Source: Halioxenophilus sp033283405 (GTDB taxonomy: Bacteria > Pseudomonadota > Gammaproteobacteria > Pseudomonadales > Cellvibrionaceae). From it: 64,000 nucleotides of DNA. Below are positions 62,601 through 64,000 of this stretch, one piece after another. How positions within the stretch are numbered: position 1 is the stretch's first letter; every line of letters starts with the position of its first letter. The notes below the pieces were generated by a model. It searched no databases and was not told the origin of the DNA. It saw only the letters and a list, made by a program, of their open reading frames with translations. The position numbers and the translations under genes were made by a program. The stretch spans positions 248,001-312,000 of the forward strand of contig NZ_JAWMQR010000004.1 in assembly GCF_033283405.1 (NCBI RefSeq). Reading direction: 5' to 3'.

Positions 62601-64000
62601 TCTCCATCTTTATGGCCGAGGAGATGAACCTGCTGCTGGACGCCGACATCCTCATCGACGAATGGCGACAGAGCGAAGCCTCTATCCCGCAAATGCAGGA
62701 GATTCTGCAAGAGGTTCAGCTGCTGAAGAAAGGCGCAACGCACGCCAACCACCCAGAGATGGCGCAACTTTCCGCTCTTCTGGAGCAACTCTACGTCGCC
62801 ACTCTCGACGGGCGGCTCAACACCAGTGAGCGCCTGTTTAACGTTTTGCAACGCAGCCACGAATCCCTGCTCGACATGGTCGACTCCGTCGCCGCCGGGC
62901 AAAACCTGCCCAGCCTCTCCATGCAACTGCGCGCCGATATCGAGCTTCTACTCGATACCTGCGCCGACCAAACTGAGCCAGAAACCACCGCACTGGAGAG
63001 CGGCGACATTGCCAGCACAGCCAGTGAACTTGAGGTTGAACCCGAGTGGCTGAGTGTCTCAACCGATAACACCGGGACAGAATCAAGCTTCAGTTTTGAT
63101 GAAGAGCCAGCCAATTTGGCAGAGGCGCCGCCTGCGGGAGAGGACTATGTTCTGCTGGTCGACGATAACGACCAGCCAGCAGACGCCGACTTCCTCAGCG
63201 CCTTCAACAACACCCCCGAAATACCCGCCGCCGATAGCGCTGACGATGAGGTATTCCCCTTCGACAGCAGCTCTTTCTTCGACAGTGTGCCTGAAGAGAA
63301 CCCGGTCGAAGAGTCCACCGCCGAAGAGACGACCCTAGAAGATGGTGAACTGGAGTTCAGCATCAACGACCTCAGCGTAAGCGATGGTGATCTAAAAACA
63401 AGCGATAGTGATCTAAGCGCAAGCGACGAAGAGTGGCACCCTGACCAGAACGAAGAGCTTTCGGCAGAGTTCTCTTTCGATAGCGACTTTGCCGCTGCGG
63501 GCTACCAAACCTCCTTTGACAGCCCCAGCCAGGAAGAGGCTGAGGCAACCGAAGCATCGGCCGCGGAGAGCGACGCGTCCCTGGCGAGTGAGTTTGAAAA
63601 CTTTGACTTCGACGCCTTCGCCGGCAACAACGATGAGATTCTGGTCGACGAGCCGCTGTACGACAAAGCCTCTATCGACACCCCCCTGATCGAGGAGACC
63701 GCCAACGAATCGCTCCAGGGCGAAACCCTGTTCGATGAAACCTTGAGTGAAGAGCCCTCAATCGAGGAGACGCTGCTCGAAGAACCGCTGATTGGCGACC
63801 TGGACGATTGGCCCGCACTCGACATGGCGAGTGACACCAGCGCCGACGACGGGTCTCAGGCAAGCAGCGAATGGCTGACCGATGAGGGCAAGTTAACCTC
63901 CGAATTGGCAGCGGCTGAATCAGTCGCCGAAGCCACTATTCCAGAATCACTAGCCCCCGAATCACAGGCCCCTGAGCCAACCCGTTCAGCACCAACCGCA
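59615..64000 (+). CDS. chpA: Chemotaxis histidine kinase ChpA (N-terminal 1,462 residues; cut by window end)
   Basis: The ATG at 59615 (AGGAACAACTCTGCG upstream) opens a frame with no stop to the window end. The first 540 residues are helical with degenerate Hpt/FimL-like modules. Two clear Hpt domains have phosphorylatable His: H732 in FHTLKGSGRM and H891 in LHTLKGSAHM. Acidic low-complexity linkers of E, D, S and A cover about 540-690 and most of 1120-1462. ChpA is the central kinase of the pilus chemosensory system, phosphorylating PilG and PilH. The P1-P5 kinase core and receiver are expected downstream of the window. Confidence 0.95.
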   Translation, partial: MAENRNFAALDWVTQEIDETLAHARDALESWANDPNDNSKIRFCLAHIHQVHGSLQMVEFYGAALLAEELEHLAQALCDERVQFVVEAQDALMRGILQLPVYLDRIKTQRRDQPAVLLPLLNDLRSVRGDSLLSESRLFNPDMRPAQTVTSPRIEANQNQSQYLAVQQKLQQMYQFAAAALIRGVKPNENIHYLHKVLSRQYKLTSGTLNQSLWEISLALIEALAEKGLELSAAVKLLLRQLNRQLKLLLRNGTKGLDAPCDQELLRNLLFYVAIASSRGRFVTRIREKYKLDSNLLGEDDGSDLPLGHDPEAIRSVVLALKEELRSIKLNLDDCLSSDTTLDHLKETLPVAQRVADTLAILGVGDIRKQMLAQVDALEGIINTGQYTDQQLFDIASDLIDIEGRLDALTRGVTMARNDLEQQKALQINIAQEVVLAESRNGLEQTKDCIIEYIASQWDRRHLINVPKLLREIRGGLDMVPLPRAGAVLGACAQYIDEQLLQEGMVPEWRSLDTLADAIASIEYYLEHLSGKEHQSNDEMLLAVAEDSVRNLGLNIEPSTAAQESANSGANESAAGEPSELSAPELTLVSSDTDNETAASTEIDEPAPVAEAEAELSWPDATEDGNSLAAEEEPFDFDTIPGEEPEAEIEAASLAPAANLEASEPTDISAPEAEPVKPETANEEEDLIDDEILEIFIEEAQEVSATIDEYYPRWVENLQDGEALTEFRRAFHTLKGSGRMVGANDIGELAWTIENMLNRVIDKTIDPSHLQVELINRVLQLLPSLISAFEHRQPNPQPALCRQYMTWADEIASGVEPEALAIPQEQLPTAELAVDEVASTEEDEESQLVLWEIFSGEASGHLATIGEFIDEMDRCAPIYSTPSDPMQRALHTLKGSAHMADVQPIAQLATPLEHFIKELRTYQIMLDDDMLQLIKDGVLYINQVLDQIAAQEPLSIPRLDQYLARISELRERTIVPILRQQDEEEGKNRPVDPALLSIFMAEEMNLLLDADILIDEWRQSEASIPQMQEILQEVQLLKKGATHANHPEMAQLSALLEQLYVATLDGRLNTSERLFNVLQRSHESLLDMVDSVAAGQNLPSLSMQLRADIELLLDTCADQTEPETTALESGDIASTASELEVEPEWLSVSTDNTGTESSFSFDEEPANLAEAPPAGEDYVLLVDDNDQPADADFLSAFNNTPEIPAADSADDEVFPFDSSSFFDSVPEENPVEESTAEETTLEDGELEFSINDLSVSDGDLKTSDSDLSASDEEWHPDQNEELSAEFSFDSDFAAAGYQTSFDSPSQEEAEATEASAAESDASLASEFENFDFDAFAGNNDEILVDEPLYDKASIDTPLIEETANESLQGETLFDETLSEEPSIEETLLEEPLIGDLDDWPALDMASDTSADDGSQASSEWLTDEGKLTSELAAAESVAEATIPESLAPESQAPEPTRSAPTA

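Noticed and set aside
1..64000. CRISPR arrays, tRNA or rRNA genes, prophage genes
   Set aside because: No regularly spaced repeats, cloverleaf-ending CCA genes, rRNA-like blocks or phage structural genes were seen on either strand; I could not run dedicated searches.

Overview
The window is chromosomal DNA from a GC-rich gammaproteobacterium. Nearly every block has a counterpart in the Pseudomonas/Cellvibrio branch: hisZ-DUF2065-hflC-hflK-hflX-hfq-miaA-mutL-amiB-tsaE-nnr; orn/rsgA/rhodanese/psd; metX-metW-DUF4426-rdgB-hemW; yggS-proC-yggT; pilT-pilU; ruvX-yqgE-tonB-gshB; and the pil-chp chemosensory cluster. MutL keeps the endonuclease motifs found in species without MutH, and type IV pilus twitching genes are present. 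The assignment to that branch is inference from gene order and protein motifs. No rRNA, tRNA, CRISPR array, prophage or intact insertion sequence was seen.

Layout. 1-11.3 kb is one long minus-strand housekeeping run covering envelope proteolysis control, RNA chaperone, tRNA modification, mismatch repair and murein hydrolysis. 11.3-13.35 kb is an accessory insert between nnr and queG: a thioesterase, a 270-bp non-coding inverted-repeat element (MITE-like), and a divergent HxlR regulator/glutathione-transferase pair with a direct-repeat operator. 13.35-20 kb carries queG, orn, rsgA, a RhdA-type rhodanese, psd and an exported M20 peptidase. 20-24.8 kb is a phage-shock module (pspF divergent from pspABC) with two unknown small reading frames before a terminator, followed by a lipoprotein and a YqhA-family membrane protein. 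24.8-30 kb has tesB, sstT and a four-gene operon (GIN-domain exported protein, YtrA-type GntR regulator, ABC ATPase, permease) behind a long inverted-repeat operator.

30-44 kb carries ubiD, a MscS-type channel with a coiled-coil tail, rho with a leader of about 490 nt, trxA, ppk, a hybrid histidine kinase, hemW, rdgB, a DUF4426 protein and metW-metX. 44-54.3 kb holds a solitary dynamin-like GTPase, yggT, proC, yggS, pilT/pilU, ruvX, yqgE, a TonB-like protein and gshB. 54.5-64 kb is pilG-pilH-pilI-pilJ-pilK and the first 1,462 codons of chpA, which runs off the end.

How they work together. The last 10 kb encodes a chemoreceptor (PilJ), coupling protein (PilI), methyltransferase (PilK), a giant histidine kinase (ChpA) and two response regulators (PilG, PilH) that control type IV pilus extension and retraction; the retraction ATPases PilT/PilU lie just upstream. 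The psp genes, YqhA/lipoprotein pair and GIN/GntR/ABC operon look like separate envelope-stress or envelope-maintenance modules. The least explained parts are the MITE-like element, the GIN/GntR/ABC operon, the psp-linked small reading frames, the solitary dynamin and the rho leader.
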